Shown: piece after piece, positions 9,939-17,523 of the stretch
Layout: the number at the start of each line of letters is the position of its first letter
Position numbering within the stretch: the first letter of the stretch is position 1
Assembly: GCA_964400015.1 (NCBI GenBank)
Contig: CAYNRR010000005.1
Coordinates: forward strand, 25,687 to 89,686
Direction: 5' to 3'
DNA: 64,000 nucleotides
DNA from: UBA1234 sp964400015
Lineage (GTDB): Bacteria; Bacillota; Clostridia; TANB77; UBA1234
Program-made: the position numbers and the translations under genes
Notes under the pieces: generated by a model
Database searches by the model: none
The model's input: only the letters and a program-made list of their open reading frames with translations
Told to the model about the DNA's origin: nothing

Positions 9939-10943
9939 TTAAATCATAAACGCTGACACTGCAGCTAATATAAATGTTATGCACCATACGACTGGTACTA
10001 TTACTGTTTCCTTAATTCCACACAATTCAAAGTGATGATGAATTGGTGCCATTTTAAATAATCTTTTTCCTTTTGTTATTTTGAAATATGTAACTTGTAA
10101 TATTACAGATAGTGCTTCGATAACACATACTCCTGCAACCACAACTAATATCAATGGCATTTTCAAAATAAGTGCCACACTACAAAAAGCACCACCTAAA
10201 GCCAATGAGCCTGTATCTCCCATAAATACACTTGCTGGATACATATTAAAGAACATAAATCCTATCGTCGAGCCACATACAATCGCTGAAAATGCTGACA
10301 TTGCTTTATTATCAAACATATATGCAGCGACTATAAAAAACATCATAATAATACTAGTTACACCAGCTGCCATTCCATCAAGTCCATCTGTTAAATTTAA
10401 ACTATTTGTGCAAGCCAATATTACAAAAACTGCAAATGGTATGTAAAACCAAGTAGGAACATCAATCATTTGCCTTACTATTGGAATATAAGTTTCCATT
10501 GTTTGAGGAATCTGTCCAGCACCTTCTGTATATGCTAAATATACAACAAATGCTGTAGCAACAATTACTAGCCCAAGCATTTTCAAACTAGGTCTTAAGC
10601 CTTTTGGATTTTTTAGAATAAGCTTTATAAAATCATCAATAAATCCTATCAGCCCGTAACCTAATGTTATAAATGCTACTGGCAATATCTGTTTATACTT
10701 AAAAGAAACACCTATCGAAACAATAAGAATTGTAATAAGCATTATTATTCCACCCATAGTTGGTGTACCACTTTTGGATAAATGCTCTTTTGGTCCATCA
10801 GTTCTTACTACTTGACCAACTTTTAACTTTTTTAGTATTGGGATTATTATAAATCCCAATACTAAAGATATAGCAAATGAAATAAGTAATCCGTCTACTT
10901 CTACAGGTGAGTTTGCAAAAATAGATTTTATTTTTTCTATCAT
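9939..10943 (-). CDS. mraY: Phospho-N-acetylmuramoyl-pentapeptide transferase MraY
   Basis: MraY transfers phospho-MurNAc-pentapeptide to undecaprenyl phosphate, making lipid I. The 334-residue protein has about ten membrane helices and the family motifs: KLKVGQVVRTDGPKEHLSKSGTPTMGG near residue 40, NSLNLTDGLDGMA near residue 185, FMGDTGSLALGG, and the terminal MAPIHHHFEL. The ribosome site AGGGGGATAAAATG fits this start. It lies 26 bp after murE and 16 bp before ftsW; murD, usual here in many Firmicutes, is absent. Confidence 0.97.
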   Translation of the reverse strand: MIEKIKSIFANSPVEVDGLLISFAISLVLGFIIIPILKKLKVGQVVRTDGPKEHLSKSGTPTMGGIIMLITILIVSIGVSFKYKQILPVAFITLGYGLIGFIDDFIKLILKNPKGLRPSLKMLGLVIVATAFVVYLAYTEGAGQIPQTMETYIPIVRQMIDVPTWFYIPFAVFVILACTNSLNLTDGLDGMAAGVTSIIMMFFIVAAYMFDNKAMSAFSAIVCGSTIGFMFFNMYPASVFMGDTGSLALGGAFCSVALILKMPLILVVVAGVCVIEALSVILQVTYFKITKGKRLFKMAPIHHHFELCGIKETVIVPVVWCITFILAAVSAFMI

Positions 10944-10969
10944 TTTATCCCCCTAATTTAACTTCAAAA

Positions 10970-12457
10970 TTACCATGCGTATAAATTTTTGTCTTTAGGT
11001 TCTGGCAATTTTTTTAATACTTCTGCTACAACTTCTCTATCATCAAAATGTATTTTTTCTCCGTTGATTTCTTGATAAGTTTCATGACCTTTACCTGCTA
11101 TTAAAACCAAATCATTTTTTTGAGCCTGTCTTAAAGCATGTTCTATTGCTTTTTTTCTATCTACAATAACTTTGTATTTTCCATTCGTCTTCTTAATTCC
11201 CTCTTCAATTTGATTTACAATATCTGCTGGTTTTTCACTACGTGGATTGTCTGATGTTATAACTGTATATCCAGCAAGTTTTCCAGAAATTTCACCCATC
11301 ATTGGACGTTTTCCTGTATCTCTATCTCCACCACAACCAAATACACAAATTACTTTTCCTTTTGTATAAGCTTTGGCTGCTCTAATTATATTTTCCAAAC
11401 TATCTGGAGTGTGAGCATAATCAACCATTATTGTGAAATTTCTAGTTGTTGGTACAATTTCTGAACGACCTGGTACCTTAACTGTTTCTAGGCCTTCTAA
11501 TACATGCTCTATTCCACAACCCAATCTAATAGTTGCACACACAGCTGCTAGAGCATTATATACTGTAAATCTTCCTGGTATTCCAACTTTTATTCTTTGA
11601 ATCATTTTGTTAAATGGCATTTTAAAGTCTGAATAACTATTTGTAATAATAATATCTCTACCACAAACAAATGGATTGTTATCAATACCATAAGTTGTTA
11701 TTGGACAAGTTGCTTTTTCCATCAACTTTCTTGCATACATATCATCACAATTTACATAGCCTTCTTTTGCTATTGTAAATAATTTTGCTTTTGCATCTAA
11801 ATAATTTTCAAAGTTTTCATGAAAATCTAAATGGTCTTGTGTCAAGTTTGTAAATATTGCTATATCAAATATACATCCATATACTCTATCTAACGCAAGT
11901 GAGTGTGAAGAAACTTCCATTACAACCACATCAACTTTGCTGTCTGCCATTTGTCTAAATAATTTTTGCAAATCTATACTTTCTGGTGTAGTTCTTTGTG
12001 ACTCTATTTCATAATCGCCAATATAATTAGCAATTGTACCTATTAACCCAACTTTCTTACCTGCTTTTTCTAAAATATTTTTTATCATGTAAGTTGTTGT
12101 TGTTTTTCCTTTTGTACCAGTAACACCTACAAGTTTAAATTCTCTTGAAGGATGGCCATAATAATTACATGCTGATAAAGCAAGTAACTTTCTAGTATCT
12201 TCTGCTACTATAACAATGATATTTTCAGGAATCATGGAAATATCATAATTTCCTTTTTGAACTGCTATAACTGTTGCACCACTTTGCATAGCTGATTCAA
12301 CATAAACATGGCCGTCTGTTTTATAGCCAACAATAGCTACGAACATGTCACCTGCGTTTACCTTTCTTGAATCGCATTTAATTTCTGCAATTTCTGTTTC
12401 AACATTTCCTCTTACTTGAATCCCTTCGATTCCTTGCAATACTTCTGATAATTTCAT
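10970..12457 (-). CDS. murE: UDP-MurNAc-L-Ala-D-Glu ligase MurE, probably meso-DAP type
   Basis: MurE adds the third residue to the UDP-MurNAc peptide in the cytosol. The start MKLSEVLQG follows AAAGGTGG. The product (495 residues) has the Mur ligase P-loop GVTGTKGKTTTTYM near residue 110, the SSHSLAL and NLTQDHLDFH central motifs and GKGHETYQ. The specificity loop reads DNPRSE. In characterised MurE enzymes DNPR marks meso-diaminopimelate and differs in the lysine-adding types, so meso-DAP peptidoglycan is inferred. Confidence 0.96.
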   Translation of the reverse strand: MKLSEVLQGIEGIQVRGNVETEIAEIKCDSRKVNAGDMFVAIVGYKTDGHVYVESAMQSGATVIAVQKGNYDISMIPENIIVIVAEDTRKLLALSACNYYGHPSREFKLVGVTGTKGKTTTTYMIKNILEKAGKKVGLIGTIANYIGDYEIESQRTTPESIDLQKLFRQMADSKVDVVVMEVSSHSLALDRVYGCIFDIAIFTNLTQDHLDFHENFENYLDAKAKLFTIAKEGYVNCDDMYARKLMEKATCPITTYGIDNNPFVCGRDIIITNSYSDFKMPFNKMIQRIKVGIPGRFTVYNALAAVCATIRLGCGIEHVLEGLETVKVPGRSEIVPTTRNFTIMVDYAHTPDSLENIIRAAKAYTKGKVICVFGCGGDRDTGKRPMMGEISGKLAGYTVITSDNPRSEKPADIVNQIEEGIKKTNGKYKVIVDRKKAIEHALRQAQKNDLVLIAGKGHETYQEINGEKIHFDDREVVAEVLKKLPEPKDKNLYAW

Positions 12458-12548
12458 ATTATCCACCTTTCTTAATAGTTCTAATTAACTATTATCTAAA
12501 AATTAAAATTTATCGATTATTTGTAATTACAAACAATCATTTATATCA

Positions 12549-14729
12549 TTATTCTACGTCAATTCCGACAGCTCTGAACTCTACTCGAACAACAGAACCT
12601 TGTTCGACACTTGTTCCAGCTGGTGGATCTTGTAGAACTGACATACCGCTACCTGATATTTTTATATTCAAATTTGAATCCTGTAGTTTCTTTGTTGCTG
12701 TGACAATATCCATGTCTTTCACATCAGGAACGACTGTATTAAATCTAGTGTCATTACCTTCTACGTATAATTTCACTAAAGATTTCTGAATTAAATTTTC
12801 GCCTGCAATTGGCATTTGAGCTGATACTATTGCGTTCATATCTATTGATGAATCTACACTATATTTTAAGCCAGCATTATTAAGTATTCTAATAGCTTCT
12901 CCAACGGTACGATTAGTTACATCAGGTACTGAAACTTTTACAGTTGTATCTTCCAATGTATAATCTTTTTCTACCTCCATATATTCTAACACTTCTGCTA
13001 ATATATTGGAAGCAACAGGAGCACAAACTGCACCTCCTTGGTGACCTAAATCTCCTTTAGGATTTGCAACAGTTACCATTATAGCAACTTGAGGATTTGT
13101 AGCTGGTGCTAAAGCAACAAATGATGCTGTATATGTTTTTGATGAGCCTCTTCCTTGCTCTGCTGTACTAGTTTTTCCTGCTACATAATACCCTTTTACT
13201 TTACCATTTCTACCTGTACCTTCAGAAACAACACTTTCCATCATGTCTAACACTTTATTTGCTGTTTCTTTTGAAAAAACTTGTTTTACTGCAACTGGTT
13301 TATTTTCTTGAACAACATTACCATCTCTATCTAAAATTTTTGAAACAATTCTTGGTTGCATAAGTACTCCATCATTTCCAAAAACAGAAAGTACACTAAG
13401 CATATTTAATTGTGTAAGTGTAAATCCTTGACCGAATGATGCTGATGCAACCGTTGAGTCTGTGACTTGTTCGATTGAATGAATTATTCCATTAACCTCT
13501 CCTGGTAAGTCAATTCCTGTTTTCTTTGAAACACCCAAAGCCGTTAAATAGTCATAAAATTTAACTTTTCCTATTGTAAGTGCTATTCCCATAAAAACTG
13601 GATTACAAGAATTCATTAGTGCCTCTCGAAGAGTTTGTTGGCCATGTGGATTATAGTATCTCCAACATTTCATATCCCAACCTTCTATTTTTAACTTTCC
13701 ATTACAAACAAACTGTTTCAAATCTATATTATCTACTATTCCTTCTTCTATTGCAATAGCAGATGTAACAGCTTTAAAAACTGAACCTGGTTCAAATGTA
13801 TCTGTTATTACTCTATTTCTCCATAAATTCTGAAGTTCTTTAGTTTTTTCAGCCGAAGACATATTATCCCAATTAGATTTTACACTTTCAACTGTATGTG
13901 TAAATGGATCATTAGGATCAAAATTAGGTGCAGTCACCATTGCCAAAACATCACCTGTTTTTGGATCTAAAATAGTGCAAGTAGCATAATCTGGATTGTT
14001 ATCTCTTACAGCTTGCTCCATATACTTTTCAGCTATATACTGAATCATTTCATCTATAGTTAAAACTAGGCTAAGTCCATCTTCAGATGGAATATATTTT
14101 TCGTCATTTAATGGAAGTTCCTTGCCCAATCCGTCTGTTCCTACAATTAGCTGACCTGGAACTCCTTTCAAAATATTTTCGTACTGCACCTCTAAGCCTT
14201 CTAATCCTTGATTATCTGTGCCACAAAATCCTAAAACATTTGATAATAAAGTTCCATTCGGATAATATCTCTTTACATCTTCATATATATTTACGCCTGT
14301 TATTTTCTCTTCTGATATCCAAGTTCTAACTTTATCAGTTACTTCTTTATCTAATTTTTTAGCAATCACTTCATCTGCTGTGTTCTTTTTCGTTTTTGCT
14401 AAAACAGTTTCATAATCTAAATCTAAAATTTCTGCCAACCCTTTTGCTGTTTTCTCTTTATTTTCAGTTTTTATATTTTTAGGTGTAATACTTATTGATT
14501 CTACTGAAATACTTTCTGCAAGTACCTCACCATTTCTATCGTATATTATGCCTCTTTTCGGACTTATAGTTCTATTCTTAGTTTGCAAAGCATATGCTTC
14601 TTGTTTATATTCATTTCCTTTTATTATTTGCCAATAAAATAAACGTCCTATCAAACCAATAATACAAATTGTAAAAAAAACTAATATAACCATACTACGT
14701 TTTTTAGTTTCAAGATTAGTCCTAGCCAC
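12549..14729 (-). CDS. spoVD: Class B PBP with two PASTA domains (SpoVD/FtsI-like transpeptidase)
   Basis: About 726 residues. One N-terminal membrane helix (SMVILVFFTICIIGLIGRLFYW) precedes the PBP dimerisation domain and a transpeptidase domain with SxxK as PGSVFK and SxN as SCN. The third box, normally KTG, reads KTS (AGKTSTAEQG). Two PASTA repeats close the protein (VPDVTNRTVGEAI..., VPDVKDMDIVTAT...). It cross-links peptidoglycan with an FtsW/SpoVE partner. PASTA domains and Clostridial context favour SpoVD, but a vegetative FtsI/PBP2B role is possible. Start is GTG or the adjacent TTG after GGAGGTG. It has its own promoter. Confidence 0.9.
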   Translation of the reverse strand: MARTNLETKKRSMVILVFFTICIIGLIGRLFYWQIIKGNEYKQEAYALQTKNRTISPKRGIIYDRNGEVLAESISVESISITPKNIKTENKEKTAKGLAEILDLDYETVLAKTKKNTADEVIAKKLDKEVTDKVRTWISEEKITGVNIYEDVKRYYPNGTLLSNVLGFCGTDNQGLEGLEVQYENILKGVPGQLIVGTDGLGKELPLNDEKYIPSEDGLSLVLTIDEMIQYIAEKYMEQAVRDNNPDYATCTILDPKTGDVLAMVTAPNFDPNDPFTHTVESVKSNWDNMSSAEKTKELQNLWRNRVITDTFEPGSVFKAVTSAIAIEEGIVDNIDLKQFVCNGKLKIEGWDMKCWRYYNPHGQQTLREALMNSCNPVFMGIALTIGKVKFYDYLTALGVSKKTGIDLPGEVNGIIHSIEQVTDSTVASASFGQGFTLTQLNMLSVLSVFGNDGVLMQPRIVSKILDRDGNVVQENKPVAVKQVFSKETANKVLDMMESVVSEGTGRNGKVKGYYVAGKTSTAEQGRGSSKTYTASFVALAPATNPQVAIMVTVANPKGDLGHQGGAVCAPVASNILAEVLEYMEVEKDYTLEDTTVKVSVPDVTNRTVGEAIRILNNAGLKYSVDSSIDMNAIVSAQMPIAGENLIQKSLVKLYVEGNDTRFNTVVPDVKDMDIVTATKKLQDSNLNIKISGSGMSVLQDPPAGTSVEQGSVVRVEFRAVGIDVE

Positions 14730-14766
14730 CAATTCACCTCCATATAATTCGCTAATAATATATATT

Positions 14767-14795
14767 ATTATATAGTTAAAAATATACTAGTACAA
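14767..14795 (-). promoter_or_regulatory. Internal promoter for PBP-murE-mraY-ftsW
   Basis: Minus strand TTGTAC (14790-14795), 17-base spacer, TATAAT (14767-14772), between the ftsL terminator and the PBP gene. Confidence 0.65.
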
Positions 14796-14811
14796 TAATA
14801 TTTTGCAAACA

Positions 14812-14841
14812 AAAAAGATGCCTCATCACAGACATCTTTTT
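14812..14841 (-). terminator. Terminator after ftsL-like gene, inside dcw cluster
   Basis: AAAAAGATG / CATCTTTTT forms a 9-bp stem with a 12-base loop, followed on the minus strand by TTTTTTG. It divides the cluster into two transcription units. Confidence 0.75.
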
Positions 14842-14842
14842 A

Positions 14843-15640
14843 TCAATCTATTAAATTCAAAAAATCATTTATTAAGTTATCCCAAAAACTATCTTCCTCT
14901 TCTTCCACAATAATTGGAGTACTAATCCTATCTTCTTTTTCTACATATATTTTTTGAATTTGAGATTCCTTAGGTTTTTGCATTCCCAATTGATATTTAG
15001 CATAAGTTTCAATATTTGATAAATCAGTCTGCGTTTGAATATCTGATTCAATTTGTGCATTTAATGTATAAACATCATCTAATTCATTTTTCAATGTTCC
15101 TAATGCTTGGAACGATTCATTTATCAAAGATGATCTATAGCACACTAATAAAAGTGCAGAAAATATACATAAGAATACAGCTGTGTTTTTTAAAACATTT
15201 TCTTTTTTCAAAGTTTTTTCATTAGCTTTTTGTTTTGGACTTTTCATCATTTCTGCCTTTTTCAATGATATCTCTTGAGGTTTTGCTGAAACATTTTTCT
15301 TTTTTATATTAGGCACATCCAAATTATGTGTTGCCTTTCTTTTGGTTGTAGTAGTTTTTGCTCTACTAACATTTGTAGTAGTTTTTCTATTTGTTTTAGC
15401 AGAAGTAGTTTTTAATTCTGCTTTTGAATTATCACGCATAACTACTCTTATTGATTCTTTATTAGCTCTTTTGGTAGCAGCAATTTTACTTGTACTAACT
15501 TTTGTAGCTTTTGGTTTTACATTTTTTCTTCGCTGAGAGGTCGTCTTTTTTGAGTTAGCAAGACGAGGTGCAGCACTAGCTGTACCTCTACGCATTGCAA
15601 TATATCCATAGTCGTCATACTCATTTTGTATTGCTGGCAT
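14843..15640 (-). CDS. ftsL: FtsL/DivIC-like septum protein with long basic N-terminus
   Basis: The start is the ATG of MPAIQNEYDD, preceded by GAGGGGAG. The 265-residue product has an unusual N-terminal ~165 residues rich in Lys, Thr, Ala and Arg with low complexity. One membrane helix follows (TAVFLCIFSALLLVCYRS), then a short coiled coil (ESFQALGTLKNELDDVYTLNAQIESDI) and an acidic end. The membrane helix plus coiled coil, and the position between rsmH and a class B PBP, identify it as the FtsL/DivIC bitopic divisome protein. Typical FtsL is only about 100-120 residues, so the basic N-terminal extension is atypical. Confidence 0.75.
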   Translation of the reverse strand: MPAIQNEYDDYGYIAMRRGTASAAPRLANSKKTTSQRRKNVKPKATKVSTSKIAATKRANKESIRVVMRDNSKAELKTTSAKTNRKTTTNVSRAKTTTTKRKATHNLDVPNIKKKNVSAKPQEISLKKAEMMKSPKQKANEKTLKKENVLKNTAVFLCIFSALLLVCYRSSLINESFQALGTLKNELDDVYTLNAQIESDIQTQTDLSNIETYAKYQLGMQKPKESQIQKIYVEKEDRISTPIIVEEEEDSFWDNLINDFLNLID

Positions 15641-15670
15641 CAAAAGTCTCCCCTCAAACATTTTTTATTT

Positions 15671-16597
15671 TTAGCTTTCAATTTTTTCAAAAACTCTTAG
15701 TTTAGCACTCTTAGAACGAGGATTTCTTTCCTCTTCTTCAGGAGATGGTACAATTGGTTTTCTTGTAATTACTTTTCCATAAGACTTAAATCCACAAACA
15801 CATTTAGGAAAATCTTTTGGGCAAGTACATCTACCTTGAAGTTCTATAAAAGCTTCTTTTACAATCCTATCTTCCAAAGAATGAAAAGTTATTATGCATA
15901 ACCTTCCCCCATCATTTAAGATATCCACTGCATCAAATATTGCTTTCTTTAAATCTTTCAATTCTCCATTAACTTCAATACGTAATGCTTGGAATATTCT
16001 TTTAAAAGAATTTACTGCGTCTTTTGGTACTGCTCCTCTTACTATATCTGCAAGCTCATAAGTTGTGACAATTTCTTTTTCATCTCTTGAACTTACAATT
16101 CTTTCAGCAATCTTTTTAGAAAATTTTTCTTCACCATATTCTCTAAAAATCTTTTCTAAATCTTCTTTTTTATATGTATTAACTATATCTTTCGCCGAGA
16201 TTCCAGTAGTTTGATCCATACGCATATCAAGTACAGCATCTTTTGTATAACTAAAACCTCTTGTGCCTTCATCTATTTGATACGATGAAATACCTAGATC
16301 TAAAAGGATTCCATCTACTTTCTTATAACCTAATTCTTGGACATGTTTTTTTATATCTTCATGTTGTCCATGAACATACTTTACATTTGTATATGCTTCA
16401 AGTCTTTTACTTGACGCTGCTAAAGCTTCTGTATCGCGATCAATCCCGATAAGTACACCTGAATTTGACAATCTTTTTACAATTTCTGAAGAATGTCCTG
16501 CTCCACCCAAAGTACCGTCAACATATACACCATCTTCTTTTATTTTTAAGTTTTCAATACACTCATTAAGCATTATTGGTTCATGCTTAAACTCCAT
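15671..16597 (-). CDS. rsmH: 16S rRNA (cytosine1402-N4)-methyltransferase RsmH
   Basis: RsmH (MraW) methylates N4 of C1402 in the ribosomal decoding centre using S-adenosylmethionine. The 308-residue protein shows HEPIMLNECIENL at the start, the SAM motif DGTLGGAGHS at about residues 28-37, LLDLGISSYQID, and the FHSLEDRIVK motif near residue 240. A CTCPKDFPKCVC segment near the C-terminus is typical of Firmicute RsmH. Ribosome site AAGGAGA is well placed. It follows mraZ after a 300-bp leader with a hairpin, in the usual dcw order. Confidence 0.97.
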   Translation of the reverse strand: MEFKHEPIMLNECIENLKIKEDGVYVDGTLGGAGHSSEIVKRLSNSGVLIGIDRDTEALAASSKRLEAYTNVKYVHGQHEDIKKHVQELGYKKVDGILLDLGISSYQIDEGTRGFSYTKDAVLDMRMDQTTGISAKDIVNTYKKEDLEKIFREYGEEKFSKKIAERIVSSRDEKEIVTTYELADIVRGAVPKDAVNSFKRIFQALRIEVNGELKDLKKAIFDAVDILNDGGRLCIITFHSLEDRIVKEAFIELQGRCTCPKDFPKCVCGFKSYGKVITRKPIVPSPEEEERNPRSKSAKLRVFEKIES

Positions 16598-16610
16598 ATT
16601 TCTTCTCCTT

Positions 16611-16641
16611 AAAAAGAATAAGCGGCCTTAAGAAGACCGCT
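16611..16641 (-). terminator. Hairpin with U-run just upstream of rsmH (terminator or attenuator)
   Basis: The minus strand reads AGCGGTCTT-CTT-AAGGCCGCT, a 9-bp stem with one G-U pair, followed by TATTCTTTTT and then at once by the rsmH ribosome site. Either mraZ transcripts end here or this is a leader attenuator. Confidence 0.5.
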
Positions 16642-16900
16642 CCTCTTCATCATTTCTTTTTTTGACAACTTCGTCATTTTTCATTTGTAAATTTAAAAAT
16701 TTTTCTTTAGCTTTTTTGTACTATGTACTTTTTCATTTGTAAACTTTATTCTTTCGAATACTTATCTTTGGTTTGTTTTTTTCAAAGCTATTGCTAGCTA
16801 AGTTTTTTCTTTTGATTTTTATGAATGAATAATTATATTGTTTTCTTTAGTAATTTTCTTTCTTTTTCTTTTGTAATATTTAAATTAGTCATAGACTAAA
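16642..16900 (-). other. Non-coding leader between mraZ and rsmH
   Basis: About 260 bp of AT-rich sequence with no convincing gene. A short palindrome TAGTC-AT-GACTA lies just after the mraZ stop. An 18-codon frame runs through the downstream hairpin but has no ribosome site. No clear promoter for rsmH is seen here. Confidence 0.5.
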
Positions 16901-17329
16901 TTAAATGCCTAGCAAAGTCATCTTCTCTGCGATATCATCAGAATCTTGTTCAGCATTATATGCATCCCATTTTTCTTTACTCCATATCTCAATTCTTGAA
17001 GAAACACCGACTATTACTAAATCCTTTTCTAATGTTGCAAAACTTCTCAAGCCTTGCGAAATTAGAATTCTACCTTGACTATCGAATTCACATTCAATAG
17101 CAGACGAGAAAAAGAATCTTGTAAAATTTCTGGCATCTTTTCCCGTTATTAACGGTAAAGTTTTTATTTTTTCTTCAATAGCTTTCCACTCTTCAAGTGA
17201 ATAGCCATAAAGACAGCCATCAAATCCTTTAGTAAGTATAAATCTTTCACCAAGTTCCGTCCTAAACTTTACAGGAATAATTACTCTGCCTTTTGTATCA
17301 ATAGTGTGATTGTATTCACCAATTAGCAT
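16901..17329 (-). CDS. mraZ: Transcriptional regulator MraZ
   Basis: This 142-residue protein carries two AbrB-like DNA-binding half folds, each with the family's DxxGR motif: DTKGRVIIPVKFR near residue 10 and DSQGRILISQGLR near residue 85. MraZ forms a ring and binds direct repeats in its own promoter, controlling the dcw cluster. The start MLIGEYNHT follows AAAGGGGTG with ordinary spacing. Phased GTGG repeats directly upstream fit autoregulation. Confidence 0.96.
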   Translation of the reverse strand: MLIGEYNHTIDTKGRVIIPVKFRTELGERFILTKGFDGCLYGYSLEEWKAIEEKIKTLPLITGKDARNFTRFFFSSAIECEFDSQGRILISQGLRSFATLEKDLVIVGVSSRIEIWSKEKWDAYNAEQDSDDIAEKMTLLGI

Positions 17330-17356
17330 AAGCAACACCCCTTTCTATTTAGTTAT

Positions 17357-17387
17357 CCACCACTTGGCTCCACTTTTCCCCACCTTC
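17357..17387 (-). promoter_or_regulatory. MraZ operator: three GTGG boxes with 10-bp period
   Basis: On the minus strand GTGG cores lie at 17380-17383, 17370-17373 and 17360-17363, exactly 10 bp apart, in the context AAAGTGG-N3-CAAGTGG. This agrees with known MraZ operators (direct repeats with 10-bp spacing). They lie just downstream of the -10 box, over the expected start of transcription. Confidence 0.85.
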
Positions 17388-17393
17388 GATTTA

Positions 17394-17422
17394 ATTCTAA
17401 TATATAGGCTTTTTAAAATCAA
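17394..17422 (-). promoter_or_regulatory. mraZ promoter
   Basis: Minus strand TTGATT (17417-17422), 17-base spacer, TAGAAT (17394-17399), immediately followed by the phased MraZ boxes. Confidence 0.75.
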
Positions 17423-17461
17423 GTATTTTTGTAAAATTTTTGTAAAAAGAATTTACAAAAT

Positions 17462-17500
17462 AAAAAACTCAAACGTTAAAATTTCATTTAACAATTTGAG
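17462..17500 (-). terminator. Terminator after the 17.5-19.9 kb coiled-coil gene
   Basis: Minus strand CTCAAA-TT-GTTAAA / TTTAAC-G-TTTGAG, two 6-bp helices with a small internal loop, then TTTTTTA. It insulates the mraZ promoter from the upstream gene. Confidence 0.75.
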
Positions 17501-17523
17501 CTTTTATAAAAATATTTTTTATG

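Noticed and set aside
16620..16690. 18-residue leader peptide running through the rsmH upstream hairpin
   Set aside because: No ribosome site before its ATG and composition gives no control-codon pattern.
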